Assembly (NCBI GenBank): GCA_036389835.1
Contig: DASVWC010000014.1
Coordinates: 124,001 to 188,000 of the forward strand
Length of the DNA: 64,000 nt
Direction: 5' to 3'
DNA from: AC-37 sp036389835
Lineage (GTDB): Bacteria; Actinomycetota; Thermoleophilia; Solirubrobacterales; Thermoleophilaceae
The notes beneath the pieces are model-generated. The model was not told where the DNA came from and did not search any database. It worked only from the letters and a program-made list of their open reading frames with translations. Positions 17,402-26,111 of the stretch are shown in pieces; position 1 is the stretch's first letter, and every line of letters begins with the position of its first letter. A program made the position numbers and the translations under genes.

Positions 17402-18607
17402 ATGGCCGTCGCCGACCAGTATCTGGAGAAGACCGACGAGCAGAAGGCGATCACCGAGATGGTGCGCCAGTTCGTCGACGAGCAGGTGATCCCGATCGCC
17501 GAGGAGCACGACCACGAGGACAAGTTCCCCGAGGCCGTGGTCGAGCAGATGAAGGAGCTCGGGCTCTTCGGCGTGACCATCCCCGAGGAGTACGGCGGGA
17601 TGGGCCTCGACCTCACGACCTACGCGATGATCGTCGAGGAGCTCTCGCGCGGCTGGATCTCGATCTCCGGCATCGTGAACACCCACTTCATCGGCTCCTA
17701 CCTGCTGATGAAGTTCGGGACCGACGAGCAGAAGGACAGGTTCCTCCCGCGGATGGCCACCGGCGAGATCCGCGCGGCGTTCAGCCTCAGCGAGCCGGGC
17801 CTCGGCTCCGACGTGCAGGCCATCTCCACGCGCGCCAAGCAGGACGGCGACGCATGGGTGATCAACGGCCAGAAGATGTGGGTCACGAACGGCCTGCTGT
17901 CCGGCGTCGTGTTCCTGCTCGCCAAGACCGACCCGGAGGCCAGCCCGCCCTACAAGGGGATGACCTGCTTCATCACCGAGAAGGAGCCGGGCGAGTCCGA
18001 GAACTCGGGCGACTTCGCGGGCCTCACCATCCCGCCCAAGATCAAGAAGATGGGCTACAAGGGCGTCGAGTCCACCGAGCTCGTCTACTCCGACTACCGC
18101 TGCCCGGCCGGGAACGTGCTCGGCGGCGAGGATGGCCTGAACAAGGGGTTCATCCAGATGATGGACGCGCTCGAGGTCGGCCGCGTGAACGTGGCCGCGC
18201 GCGGCGTCGGCATCGCCCAGCGCGCGCTCGAGCTGGGGCTGCGGTACTCGCAGGAACGCAAGACGTTCGGCAAGGAGATCGCCAAGCACCAGGCGATCCA
18301 GTTCAAGCTCGCCGACATGGCCACCAAGGTGGAGGCCGCGCGCCTGCTCACGCTGAAGGCCGCCCGGATGAAGGACGCCGGCCAGCGCTCGGACCTCGAG
18401 GCCGGGATGGCCAAGCTGTTCGCGTCGGAGACCGGAAAGGAGGTCGTGGAGGACTCCTTCCGCATCCACGGCGGCTACGGCTACTCGAAGGAGTACGAGA
18501 TCGAGCGCCTCTACCGCGACGCGCCGCTGCTGCTGATCGGCGAGGGCACCTCCGAGATCCAGCGCATGGTCATCGGCAAGAAGCTCCTCGAGCGCCACAA
18601 GATCTGA
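17402..18607 (+). CDS. Acyl-CoA dehydrogenase
   Basis: The 401-aa flavoprotein introduces the alpha-beta double bond into an acyl-CoA. The FAD-binding blocks are present: FSLSEPGLGSDVQAI, MWVTNG, the QERKTFGKEIAKHQAIQFKLADM segment and the C-terminal IHGGYGYSKEYEIERLYRDA, which includes the active-site region, then IGEGTSEIQRMVI. Chain-length preference cannot be read. A clear GAGGAG stands before the ATG. Upstream, a perfect palindrome overlaps the transcription start, indicating a repressor that probably responds to acyl-CoA. The Nudix and MFS genes follow on the same strand. Confidence 0.96.
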   Translation: MAVADQYLEKTDEQKAITEMVRQFVDEQVIPIAEEHDHEDKFPEAVVEQMKELGLFGVTIPEEYGGMGLDLTTYAMIVEELSRGWISISGIVNTHFIGSYLLMKFGTDEQKDRFLPRMATGEIRAAFSLSEPGLGSDVQAISTRAKQDGDAWVINGQKMWVTNGLLSGVVFLLAKTDPEASPPYKGMTCFITEKEPGESENSGDFAGLTIPPKIKKMGYKGVESTELVYSDYRCPAGNVLGGEDGLNKGFIQMMDALEVGRVNVAARGVGIAQRALELGLRYSQERKTFGKEIAKHQAIQFKLADMATKVEAARLLTLKAARMKDAGQRSDLEAGMAKLFASETGKEVVEDSFRIHGGYGYSKEYEIERLYRDAPLLLIGEGTSEIQRMVIGKKLLERHKI

Positions 18608-18624
18608 GCTCCCGAGAGGCAGAC

Positions 18625-18978
18625 GTGTTCGCCGCCGGCGGCGTCGTCCGCCGCGACGACGAGATCCTGCTCGTCCACCGCCCGCGCTACGACGACTGGA
18701 CCCTGCCCAAGGGCAAGCTGCGGCGCGGCGAGAGCTTCGAGGAGGCCGCGCTGCGCGAGGTCGAGGAGGAGACCGGCTTCGCCTGCGAGCTCGGCGACGA
18801 GGTGACCTCCACGACCTATCGCGATCGCAACGGCAAGGTGAAGCTCGTCCGCTACTGGGAGATGACCCCCGTGGGCGGGGAGTTCGAGCCCAACGACGAG
18901 GTCGACGAGCTGCGCTGGCTCCCGCGCGGCGAGGCGCGCACGGCCCTGACCTACGAGCGCGACCGGGAGGTCCTGTGA
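18625..18978 (+). CDS. Nudix hydrolase
   Basis: The 117-aa protein carries the Nudix box GX5EX7REUXEEXGU as GESFEEAALREVEEETGF, with the preceding WTLPKGKLRRGES, so the metal-binding glutamates are all present. It should hydrolyse a nucleoside diphosphate linked to another group; the small size and VHRPRYDDWTLPKG opening resemble MutT-like or diadenosine-polyphosphate-type members. The start is the GTG at 18625, with GAGAGG 6 bp upstream. Its stop overlaps the start of the transporter gene (GTGA). Confidence 0.92.
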   Translation: MFAAGGVVRRDDEILLVHRPRYDDWTLPKGKLRRGESFEEAALREVEEETGFACELGDEVTSTTYRDRNGKVKLVRYWEMTPVGGEFEPNDEVDELRWLPRGEARTALTYERDREVL

Positions 18979-20396
18979 GCGAGCGCCGCAACCCGCCCGC
19001 GGAGGAGCTCTACGCGCGCAAGTGGCCGATCTTCGCGGTCGCGATGACCGGCCTGTTCATGGCGCTGATCGACGTGACGATCGTGAACATCGCGCTCCCG
19101 ACGCTCCAGCGCGAGCTGGACGCCGGCGTGGACACCGTCTCGTGGGTCCTCAACGCCTACAACCTCGTCTTCGCGGTCGTCCTCGTGTCGATGGGACGGC
19201 TGGCCGACCAGTTCGGCCGCAAGCGCTTCTTCCTGATCGGCCTGACGCTGTTCACGCTCGGCTCGCTCCTCTGCGGCATCGCGGGGTCGATCGACCAGCT
19301 GATCGGCTTCCGGGTGATCCAGGGGCTCGGCGCCGGCGTGCTGGCGCCGCTGGCGCTCGCGCTCACGACGATGATCTTCCCGCCGCAGCAGCGCGGGCTG
19401 GGGATCGCGCTGCTCGCGGTGATCGCCAACGCCGCCGCGACCATCGGGCCGCCGCTCGGCGGGGTCCTGCTCGAGTACGCGAGCTGGCACTGGATCTTCC
19501 TCGTGAACGTGCCGATCGGCGTGGCCGGGATCGTCATGGCGGCGCGGGTGATGCCGGAGACCTACGACCTCACGGCGGGCCGCAAGGTCGACGCGCTCGG
19601 GATGCTGCTCGCCGGCTCGGCGGTCTTCTGCCTCACCTACGCGCTCGTCGAGGGCAACGACGCGGGCTGGGGATCGGCGGAGATCGTGGGCCTGTTCGCG
19701 GCCGCGGCCGTGCTCGCGGTCGCCTTCGCGATCTCGCAGCGGCTCGGACGCAACCCGATGCTCACGCGCGGGCTGGTCCGCAACCGCCAGTTCATGGGCG
19801 CAAACACGGCGTTCCTGCTGTTCGGCGTCGGCGTGATGGGCCAGCTCTTCATGCTCGTGCTGCTGCTCCAGAACCTGTGGGGCTACTCGCAGCTCAAGGC
19901 GGCGTTCGCGATCGCCCCCGTCGCGGCCCTCGGGCTGGTCGTCGCGCCACTGGCCGGGCGGCTCGCCGACCGCCTCCAGCCGCGGCAGTTCGGCGTGCCC
20001 GCCCTGCTGACGATGGCCGGTGGCCTGCTCTGGCTGAGCACCGCGCCGGCCGACGCCCACTACCTGGAGATCCTCGGCCCGCTGATCCTGACCGGGGCGG
20101 GGATGGGCGCCGCCTTCCCGGCGATCAACGTCGGGGCGATGGGGTCGATCTCCGGCCAGGAGCTCGGGCTCGGCTCGGGGATCGTGAACATGTCCAGGCA
20201 GCTCGGCTTCGCGATCGGCGTGGCGCTGCTCGTGGCGGTGTTCGAGTCGCACGCCCTCGGGTCGCCGGAGCAGGCCCGCGACGCCTTCGCGGCGGCATTC
20301 CGCGTGGCCGCGCTCTCCACGGTGCTCGCCGTCCCGTTCGCCCTGCTGATGCGCCGCCGCCCGGCCGAGGCCGGGGCGCCGCCCGCCGTGGGCTAG
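18975..20396 (+). CDS. MFS drug transporter, DHA2/EmrB-QacA type (14 TM)
   Basis: This 473-aa integral membrane protein exports toxic compounds using the proton gradient. After a short charged N-terminus, the first helix contains MALIDVTIVNIALPTLQREL (motif D1 of the DHA2 group), then motif A GRLADQFGRKRFF and motif C-like AIGPPLGGVLLEY. The length and spacing of hydrophobic segments fit 14 helices. The GTG start overlaps the Nudix stop by 4 bp. Drug specificity is unknown and no regulator is adjacent. Confidence 0.95.
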   Translation: MSERRNPPAEELYARKWPIFAVAMTGLFMALIDVTIVNIALPTLQRELDAGVDTVSWVLNAYNLVFAVVLVSMGRLADQFGRKRFFLIGLTLFTLGSLLCGIAGSIDQLIGFRVIQGLGAGVLAPLALALTTMIFPPQQRGLGIALLAVIANAAATIGPPLGGVLLEYASWHWIFLVNVPIGVAGIVMAARVMPETYDLTAGRKVDALGMLLAGSAVFCLTYALVEGNDAGWGSAEIVGLFAAAAVLAVAFAISQRLGRNPMLTRGLVRNRQFMGANTAFLLFGVGVMGQLFMLVLLLQNLWGYSQLKAAFAIAPVAALGLVVAPLAGRLADRLQPRQFGVPALLTMAGGLLWLSTAPADAHYLEILGPLILTGAGMGAAFPAINVGAMGSISGQELGLGSGIVNMSRQLGFAIGVALLVAVFESHALGSPEQARDAFAAAFRVAALSTVLAVPFALLMRRRPAEAGAPPAVG

Positions 20397-20407
20397 GCTG
20401 CCGCGCC

Positions 20408-20806
20408 ATGAGCTCGTCCGACACCCGCGCGCTGATCGAGCAGGCCGTCGAGCAGTTCGGCGCGGAGGTGCCCGCCCTCAAAAACCTCAAGGTCGTGATC
20501 CGCCTCGAGCTGCGGGCCCGCGGCCACGACGCGCCGGTCTGGCGGGTCGAGGTGCCGGGCCCGAAGGTCACGAAGGACCCGGCCGGGGACGCCCGCGTGG
20601 AGATCTCGATCCCGCGCTCGCACTTCAACGAGCTGGCGAAGGACGGCCGGCTCAAGCACTGGGTCGAGGCCTACGATCACGGGCACGTGAACGTGGCCGG
20701 GGACTCCGCGGTGGTCAAGCTCGTCGGCGCCGTGATCCAGCGCCAGCTCGGCCGCGGCAGCACGTCGGGGTTGCGCGGCGGCGGGGCCCGCCCCGATCGC
20801 GCCTAG
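20408..20806 (+). CDS. Hypothetical protein with a possible SCP2-like fold
   Basis: This 132-aa protein starts at ATG 20408. It has an amphipathic N-terminal helix, an alternating strand segment (NLKVVIRLELRARGHDAPVWRVEVPG), then SIPRSHFNELAKDGRLKHWVEAYDHGHVNVAGDSAVVKLVG. The last part resembles the sterol-carrier-like pattern where a helix follows a 'grade of use' strand, but I cannot assign it firmly. The end is basic and glycine-rich. Its stop codon overlaps the stop of the convergent FemAB-like gene. Confidence 0.75.
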   Translation: MSSSDTRALIEQAVEQFGAEVPALKNLKVVIRLELRARGHDAPVWRVEVPGPKVTKDPAGDARVEISIPRSHFNELAKDGRLKHWVEAYDHGHVNVAGDSAVVKLVGAVIQRQLGRGSTSGLRGGGARPDRA

Positions 20807-21924
20807 AGCCTGTAGGCCACGCGCCCGGCCGCGCTCAGCAGGCGCACGGGCATCCGCTCGACCGCGCGCGCGACCAGGTTCCTGCTCTCGCGACCCTCGA
20901 GCATGCGGGCGGGTGCGATCACGGACTTCGAGGTGTCGGTCGCGTGCAGGGAGGTGCGCGGCGCGCCCGGGACGTAGTCGTAGCGGTACTCCTGGATCGG
21001 CTCGGCGCCCCAGGACTCCTTGAACTGGGCTAGCCCCGAACCCGGCTTGGCGTGGCCGAGGTCCAGCTCGGTGTGGCCGCTCTCGGTCCCCCAGCGGATC
21101 GCGTCCCAGTAGAGCGCGTGGTTCGGGCGGGCGTCGAGGCGGCGCTCGTCGCTGCCCGCATAGAGCAGGTCGAGCGTCGTGCCGAACGAGTGCCAGAGCG
21201 CGCCCGCCACGATCTCGCCGCCGTGCTCGGCCAGGAACAGGCGGAACACGCCCTCGGGCAGCAGCTCCCGCGCGGCCGCCATCTGGCGGTACGGGCGCGG
21301 GAGGACGCGCCGCCTGCGCATGGTGCGGGCGTAGAGCTGGTAGAACGCGCGCAGGTCGGCCTCGCTCGTGCCGGGGCGCACCCTTACGCCCTCCTTCTCG
21401 GCCTTCTTCACGCTGCGGAAGATGTTGCTGGCGCTCTTCTTCCAGCCGCGCCGCACCGCGTCGGGGTCCTCGCCCAGCGCCATGACGTAGGTCGGGTGCT
21501 TGGGGACCCAGCGCAGGACGGGCGCGAGGCGCTCGAGCGCGCCGAGGCGCGTGTGCAGCGTCCAGACCTTGGCGCCGTCCTCGTCGGCGTGCCGGCAGGC
21601 GCCCTCCAGGAGCAGCTCGAGCTCCTCGTCGGAGGAGGCGAGCGGTCCAGCCGGCGGCACGACCGGCAGCGAGCGCAGCCGCCGCCCCGTCAGCGGGCCG
21701 CTGGTGCGCATCATCGGCAGGCCGCCCAGGAGCGTCCGGTCGGCCGACTCGAGCCCGAGGTAGACGGGTCGGTAGCCGTAGGCGCTGCGCAGCACGGCCG
21801 CCCACGCGCCGAGGTGGTAGGTGCCGGCGTCGCGGTGGCGGCGAACGAGGGCATCCCAGCGCGGATCGCGCAGAGGGTCGACCTCCACCAGGTTCGTGCC
21901 GGTTCCGGACTCGAGCGGTGACAT
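20803..21924 (-). CDS. FemAB-like aminoacyltransferase/GNAT protein
   Basis: The 373-aa protein has the double-GNAT architecture of FemABX enzymes, which add amino acids from aminoacyl-tRNA to peptidoglycan or related acceptors. N-terminal features include YHLGAWAAVLRSAYGYRPVYL. The central KKSASNIFRSVKKAEKEGVRV matches the loop that precedes the second GNAT fold. GALWHSFGTTLDLLYAGSD and DARPNHALYWDAIRWGTESGHTELDLG are typical of the second fold. The substrate could be lipid II or another carrier. It is divergent from the CelD-like gene, with only 39 bp between the starts. ATG at 21924 gives the family-like start. Confidence 0.88.
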   Translation of the reverse strand: MSPLESGTGTNLVEVDPLRDPRWDALVRRHRDAGTYHLGAWAAVLRSAYGYRPVYLGLESADRTLLGGLPMMRTSGPLTGRRLRSLPVVPPAGPLASSDEELELLLEGACRHADEDGAKVWTLHTRLGALERLAPVLRWVPKHPTYVMALGEDPDAVRRGWKKSASNIFRSVKKAEKEGVRVRPGTSEADLRAFYQLYARTMRRRRVLPRPYRQMAAARELLPEGVFRLFLAEHGGEIVAGALWHSFGTTLDLLYAGSDERRLDARPNHALYWDAIRWGTESGHTELDLGHAKPGSGLAQFKESWGAEPIQEYRYDYVPGAPRTSLHATDTSKSVIAPARMLEGRESRNLVARAVERMPVRLLSAAGRVAYRL

Positions 21925-21963
21925 GTGAGTTCTGGCCTGGCGCAACGCTAACCTCGCCCGGCC

Positions 21964-23091
21964 TTGGCTGAAGCCGACTCGCACAGCGTGCGGCGTCCCG
22001 CGCACCCGATCGCCCCGCGCCCGCGACCACCGGCGAACGTGGAGCTCCTCGACGCGGCGGACTCGATCCGCGACGACTGGGATGCGCTGGCGGACCGTAG
22101 CGGGGTCGCGCCGTTCCTGCGCCCCGGCTGGATCGAGCCGTGGGTGAAGGCGTTCTGCCGCGGCGAGCCCAGGTACCTCCTCACCCGCCGCGACGGGCGC
22201 CTGGCCGGCGTGCTGCCGCTCGAGTCGCGGCGCGGGACGCTCGTGTCCACCGCGAACTGGCACACGCCGCTGTACGGGCCGGTCGTGGAGGACGGCGCGG
22301 CCGCCATGGAGCTCGCGCTCGGCCTGCTCGCGCACGCGGGCCGGCGGGCCGATCTCTGGTTCCTCGATCCGGAGGCTCCGGGGTTCCCGCAGATCGCCCG
22401 TGCCGCCGAGGAGTCGCGGTACGGCCTGATCACGCGCACGATCGCGCGGTCGCCGTACGTCGCGGTGGAGGGGTCGTTCGAGGACTTCATGGGAGGGCTC
22501 GATCGCAAGTTCCGTAAGGACATCGGTAGGCGCTGGAGGCGGCTTGAGGAGCAGGGCGGGGCCGAGGCGGCCTTCGAAGACGGCTCGGAGGGCCTCGAGG
22601 AGCTGCTGACCGACGGCTTCCGGCTCGAGGGCTCCGGCTGGAAGTCCGAGCAGGGCAGCGCGATCGCGTCGAGCCCGGAGCGCGAGCTCTTCTATCGCGA
22701 GGTCGCGCGCTGGGCCGCCGCGCGCGGCTGGCTGCGGCTGGCGTTCCTGCGCGTGGGCGGGAAGGCGATCGCGTTCGACTTCGGGATCGAGGCCGACGGC
22801 GTCTTCTACGTGCCGAAGGGCGGGTTCGACGTCGAGCACCGCAAGCTCGGCCCCGGCCAGCTCCTCACCCACGCGGGCATCGAGCGCGCGTTCGATCTGG
22901 GGCTGCGCTCCTACGAGCTGCTCGGGCAGCAGGACGAGTACAAGCGGCAGTGGACCGCCACGACGCGCGAGCGCCTGCGCTGCCAGGCGTTCCCGCGCCG
23001 CCCGGCGGGCGCGATCACGTATGCGGCCTGGCGGCACGGGCGCCCGCTCGTGCGGCGGATCCGCAAGACCGGCAAGGCGGACCCCTTTTGA
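21964..23091 (+). CDS. CelD/BcsL-type GNAT acyltransferase
   Basis: The 375-aa protein belongs to the CelD/FemAB-related acetyltransferases found in polysaccharide and wall-modification loci. DDWDALADRSGVAPFLRPGWIEPW is a family opening. FRKDIGRRWRRLEEQGG precedes the second GNAT half, and FGIEADGVFYVPKGGFDVEH and GPGQLLTHAGIERAFDLGL are catalytic-fold blocks. The TTG at 21964 is the likely start because TAACCT lies about 10 bp before it and no ribosome binding site is seen, which suggests a leaderless message. The stop overlaps the start of the ATP-grasp gene (TTGA), so the two are coupled. Confidence 0.87.
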   Translation: MAEADSHSVRRPAHPIAPRPRPPANVELLDAADSIRDDWDALADRSGVAPFLRPGWIEPWVKAFCRGEPRYLLTRRDGRLAGVLPLESRRGTLVSTANWHTPLYGPVVEDGAAAMELALGLLAHAGRRADLWFLDPEAPGFPQIARAAEESRYGLITRTIARSPYVAVEGSFEDFMGGLDRKFRKDIGRRWRRLEEQGGAEAAFEDGSEGLEELLTDGFRLEGSGWKSEQGSAIASSPERELFYREVARWAAARGWLRLAFLRVGGKAIAFDFGIEADGVFYVPKGGFDVEHRKLGPGQLLTHAGIERAFDLGLRSYELLGQQDEYKRQWTATTRERLRCQAFPRRPAGAITYAAWRHGRPLVRRIRKTGKADPF

Positions 23092-24206
23092 ACGAGCTGC
23101 TGCTTCGCGTGGCGGGGCGGCGCCAGCGGGCGCTGATCGCGCGCCTCGACGTGGCCCGCTCGACGGGGCTCGGGTACGCCCGCCTGCGCCGGCGCGAGGC
23201 GGCCGAGCTGCGCGCGCAGGGGCGCGAGCCGCGCGACGCGGTCTATCGCGAGATCTGGGAGGACGCCTGCCGCGAGCTGGGCGCCGAGTACGAGCAGCTC
23301 TCCGAGGAGTTCGCCGAGATGCGTCGCGCGGGCGCGCGCACGCGCGTGATGCGCCAGGGCACCGAGCTCGACGCGGAGGTCACGCTCGAGCTGGCCTCGC
23401 ACAAGGGGATCGTGCACCGCTTCCTTACCGGCGCGAGCATCCCCGTGCCGGAGCACCGCGCGTTCGGCTACCGCGACGTGCGCGCCGGGCTCGAGTTCCT
23501 CGACCGGGCGGACGGCCCGTGCGTGGTCAAGCCCGGCAGCGGCTCGGGCGGGGGGTGGGGGCTGGCGGGCAACGTGCGCACCCCGGCCCAGCTCGCCCGC
23601 GCGGTGATGAACGCCTCGCGCTACAGCCCCGACATGCTGATCGAGCGCCAGGTGGAGGGCGACCTGCACCGCGTGCTGGTGCTCGACGGCGAGGTGATCG
23701 ACGTGGTCCGCCGCCGCTCGCCGACCGTGGAGGGCGACGGGCGCTCCACGGTCGGCCAGCTCATCGCGGCCGAGAACCGCCGCCGGCTCGACGCGCGCGG
23801 CCACGCCGGCCTGTGGCCGCTGCGGGTGGACCACGACTGCCTGTTCGCGCTGGAGGCCCGCGGGGAGAGCCTCGGCAGCGTGCCGCCGTCCGGCGCGGTC
23901 GTCACCGTCAAGCACGTGACCAACGAGAACCGGCTCGAGGACAACGAGACGGTGCCCGCGTCCGAGGTCGGCGATGGCCTGCGCGAGGAGTCGCGCAGGG
24001 CGGCCGAGCTGGTCGGGCTACGCTTGGCCGGGTTGGACGTGATCGCGACAGACGTGTCGCGCTCCCTAGCGGAGTCCGGCGGCGCCGTGCTCGAGGTGAA
24101 CGGGGCCCCGGGCCTCAGCCATCACTACCACGTGGCCGACAGGACTCAAGCGACACGCGTGGCCGTGCCGATATTGGAGAAGTTGCTCTCCAGACCCAAG
24201 GACTAG
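23088..24206 (+). CDS. ATP-grasp ligase (RimK/cyanophycin-synthetase-like)
   Basis: The 372-aa protein starts at TTG 23088. Its N-terminal 100 residues are basic and helical. The ATP-grasp fold follows, with HKGIVHRFLTGASIPVPEH, the glycine-rich lid VVKPGSGSGGGWGLAG, IERQVEGDLHRVLVLDGEVI, RRSPTVEGDG and the metal-binding end GGAVLEVNGAPGLSHH. Blocks such as RSPTVEGDG and VLEVNGAPGL are typical of cyanophycin synthetase and glutamate-ligase-like enzymes, which form amide bonds through an acyl phosphate. Substrates are unknown. It lies inside a four-gene operon with a GNAT protein upstream and a 2-oxoglutarate oxygenase 7 bp downstream. Confidence 0.85.
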   Translation: MNELLLRVAGRRQRALIARLDVARSTGLGYARLRRREAAELRAQGREPRDAVYREIWEDACRELGAEYEQLSEEFAEMRRAGARTRVMRQGTELDAEVTLELASHKGIVHRFLTGASIPVPEHRAFGYRDVRAGLEFLDRADGPCVVKPGSGSGGGWGLAGNVRTPAQLARAVMNASRYSPDMLIERQVEGDLHRVLVLDGEVIDVVRRRSPTVEGDGRSTVGQLIAAENRRRLDARGHAGLWPLRVDHDCLFALEARGESLGSVPPSGAVVTVKHVTNENRLEDNETVPASEVGDGLREESRRAAELVGLRLAGLDVIATDVSRSLAESGGAVLEVNGAPGLSHHYHVADRTQATRVAVPILEKLLSRPKD

Positions 24207-24213
24207 ACCCTCC

Positions 24214-25167
24214 ATGAAGATCTTCAACTTCGATCCCGCCGACTACGCCGACCAGTACGCCAAGACCGGCTGGGTCCACATCCCCGGCGGCATCGACCCC
24301 GAGTTCCTCGCCTACCTCCAGGACTTCACCGCCAAGCGCTTCGCCGAGAAGCACGTCGAGGGCAAGGCCATCGGCGGCGCGAAGGAGCAGGCCCTGTTCG
24401 AGTTCCCGGCCGAGACCGACTTCCCCGGCGAGCTGTTCGACTCGATCGCGGCCGTGGCCGGCCTGAACCGCGAGGGGATGACGCTCTCGGAGCGCCACAT
24501 CAAGGCCTACGACTCGGACGCGCCCGACTACCCGGTCGCGCACAAGGACCGCTTCGCCTCCCAGGTTTCGGTCGGCCTCTCGATCGACATCCCCGAGGAC
24601 TCGTACCTCGTGCTCTACCCGCACACGGACGTGTCGGTCAACCCGTACAACGTCAGCCCCCAGCTGCTGGCGTCGCTCGACCCGGAGGAGCGCCCCGAGG
24701 TCGTGCTCGCCGACGCTCCGGAGATCCGGATCGACGACCAGCCCGGCGACGTGGTCATGTTCCCCGGCTCGGCCGTGTGGCACCTGCGCCGCTTCGCCGC
24801 CAACGCGACCAACCTCTACCTGAAGATGAACGACTTCAACTCGGACCCGCTGGGCGAGGACCCGTCGACCGAACCGCGCGCCCGGCGCACGCTCGAGCTG
24901 CTGGGCTCCGCCAACGGGAGCATGCCGTCGCTGCGGCCGATGCTCGCCCGCCGGCTCGACGTGGTGGCGCGCCAGCGCAGCCGCGACGGCCAGGAGGTGC
25001 TCCACGCGCACATGTGGGACGAGCTGCCGGTGGTCCTCAGCCAGGCCGAGTGGGACGTGCTCCACGCGATCGACGGCCGCAGGACGGTGGCCGAGCTCGG
25101 GGTCGAGGGCGCCGAGGATGCGATCCGCCGGCTCGGCCAGCGCGGCGTGATCGAGCTCGTAGGCTGA
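24214..25167 (+). CDS. Fe(II)/2-oxoglutarate-dependent oxygenase (PhyH-like) with C-terminal winged-helix-like domain
   Basis: The 317-aa protein has the jelly-roll residues of a non-haem iron oxygenase: H110 and D112 in HKD, the distal H190 in SAVWHLRR, and R193, which could bind 2-oxoglutarate. It would hydroxylate or desaturate a small molecule or tethered amino acid. The last 50 residues (SQAEWDVLHAIDGRRTVAELG and on) look like a small winged-helix or PqqD-like domain, which may bind a carrier or protein partner. It has been placed between two biosynthetic-type genes and shares their transcript. The exact substrate is not predictable. Confidence 0.85.
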   Translation: MKIFNFDPADYADQYAKTGWVHIPGGIDPEFLAYLQDFTAKRFAEKHVEGKAIGGAKEQALFEFPAETDFPGELFDSIAAVAGLNREGMTLSERHIKAYDSDAPDYPVAHKDRFASQVSVGLSIDIPEDSYLVLYPHTDVSVNPYNVSPQLLASLDPEERPEVVLADAPEIRIDDQPGDVVMFPGSAVWHLRRFAANATNLYLKMNDFNSDPLGEDPSTEPRARRTLELLGSANGSMPSLRPMLARRLDVVARQRSRDGQEVLHAHMWDELPVVLSQAEWDVLHAIDGRRTVAELGVEGAEDAIRRLGQRGVIELVG

Positions 25168-26111
25168 GCCCGGCGCACCGCATAGCGCTCATACCCGGCG
25201 ACGGCGTCGGGCCGGAGGTCGTCGGCGCCGCGCGCCGGGTGGTCGAGGCCGCGGCGGACGTCTCCTTCGACGGCGATCTCGAGGACACCCGCGTCGCTCT
25301 CAAGGGCCCGACCTCGACGCCCGTCGCCGGGGCGCGGTCGTACAACATCGCTCTGAGGAAGCAGTTCGGTCTGCACACGAGCATCCGGCCGGTGCGCTTC
25401 GGCGGGGTCGACGTCGTCGTCGCGCGGATGAACGGCGAGGACCTCTACGCGGGGGTCGAGTGGGAGCCGGGGTCCGTGCCGGCCGACGTCCCGGCCGATG
25501 CCGGTGGCTCTTTGAAGTACATCTCCGAGGGCGAGGCCCGTCGCTCGATGCGAACGGCTTGCAGGTGGGTGCGTGAGGCCGGCCGCGAGCGCGCCACCGT
25601 GGTGCACAAGGCCACCGTCATGCGGCAGACCGACGGACCGTTCCTCGAGGTCGCCCGTGAGGAGGCTTCCGCGGCGGGGCTGGAGGTCGACGACATGCTC
25701 GTGGACACGGCCTGCGGCGAGCTGGCCCGCGACCACGCTCGCTTCGACGTGCTGCTCGCCCCGGTGATGTACGGCGATCTCCTCTCGGACCTGGCCGCCG
25801 GGCTCGCCGGCGGGCCCGGCATCGGGCCGAACGCGAACCTCGGCGACGACTGCGCGGTCTTCGAGACGGTCCACGGCTCGGCGCCGCGGCGCGCGGGTCA
25901 GGGCGTGGCCAACCCGTTCGCGGCGATCCTGGCGGGCGCGATGATGCTTCGCCACCTCGGCGAGGATGCGGCCGCGCTGAACGTGGAGGGCGCGGTGGCG
26001 GCGTGCGCCGAGCGGGGCGTGGTGACCTACGACCTGACGGCGGTGCGCGACCCGTCGGCGGCGGCCTCGACCGAGGCGGTCACGGAGGCGGTGCTGGGCT
26101 TCCTCGAGTGA
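25164..26111 (+). CDS. Isopropylmalate/isocitrate dehydrogenase family enzyme, probable CTG start
   Basis: The enzyme oxidises and decarboxylates a beta-hydroxy acid with NAD(P). Opening IALIPGDGVGPEVV is the family's first strand; ATVVHKATVMRQTDGPF, the metal-binding DVLLAPVMYGDLLSDLAAGLAGG and VHGSAPRRAGQGVANP are conserved blocks. No ATG, GTG or TTG occurs in frame before IPGDGVG, and the next one inside would delete that motif. CTG at 25164 overlaps the upstream stop as CTGA, just like the TTGA and GTGA junctions nearby, so I call it the start (315 aa). Substrate specificity (isopropylmalate, isocitrate, tartrate, homoisocitrate) is undecided. Its last 85 bp overlap the convergent ATP-grasp gene. 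Confidence 0.85.
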   Translation: MSPAHRIALIPGDGVGPEVVGAARRVVEAAADVSFDGDLEDTRVALKGPTSTPVAGARSYNIALRKQFGLHTSIRPVRFGGVDVVVARMNGEDLYAGVEWEPGSVPADVPADAGGSLKYISEGEARRSMRTACRWVREAGRERATVVHKATVMRQTDGPFLEVAREEASAAGLEVDDMLVDTACGELARDHARFDVLLAPVMYGDLLSDLAAGLAGGPGIGPNANLGDDCAVFETVHGSAPRRAGQGVANPFAAILAGAMMLRHLGEDAAALNVEGAVAACAERGVVTYDLTAVRDPSAAASTEAVTEAVLGFLE

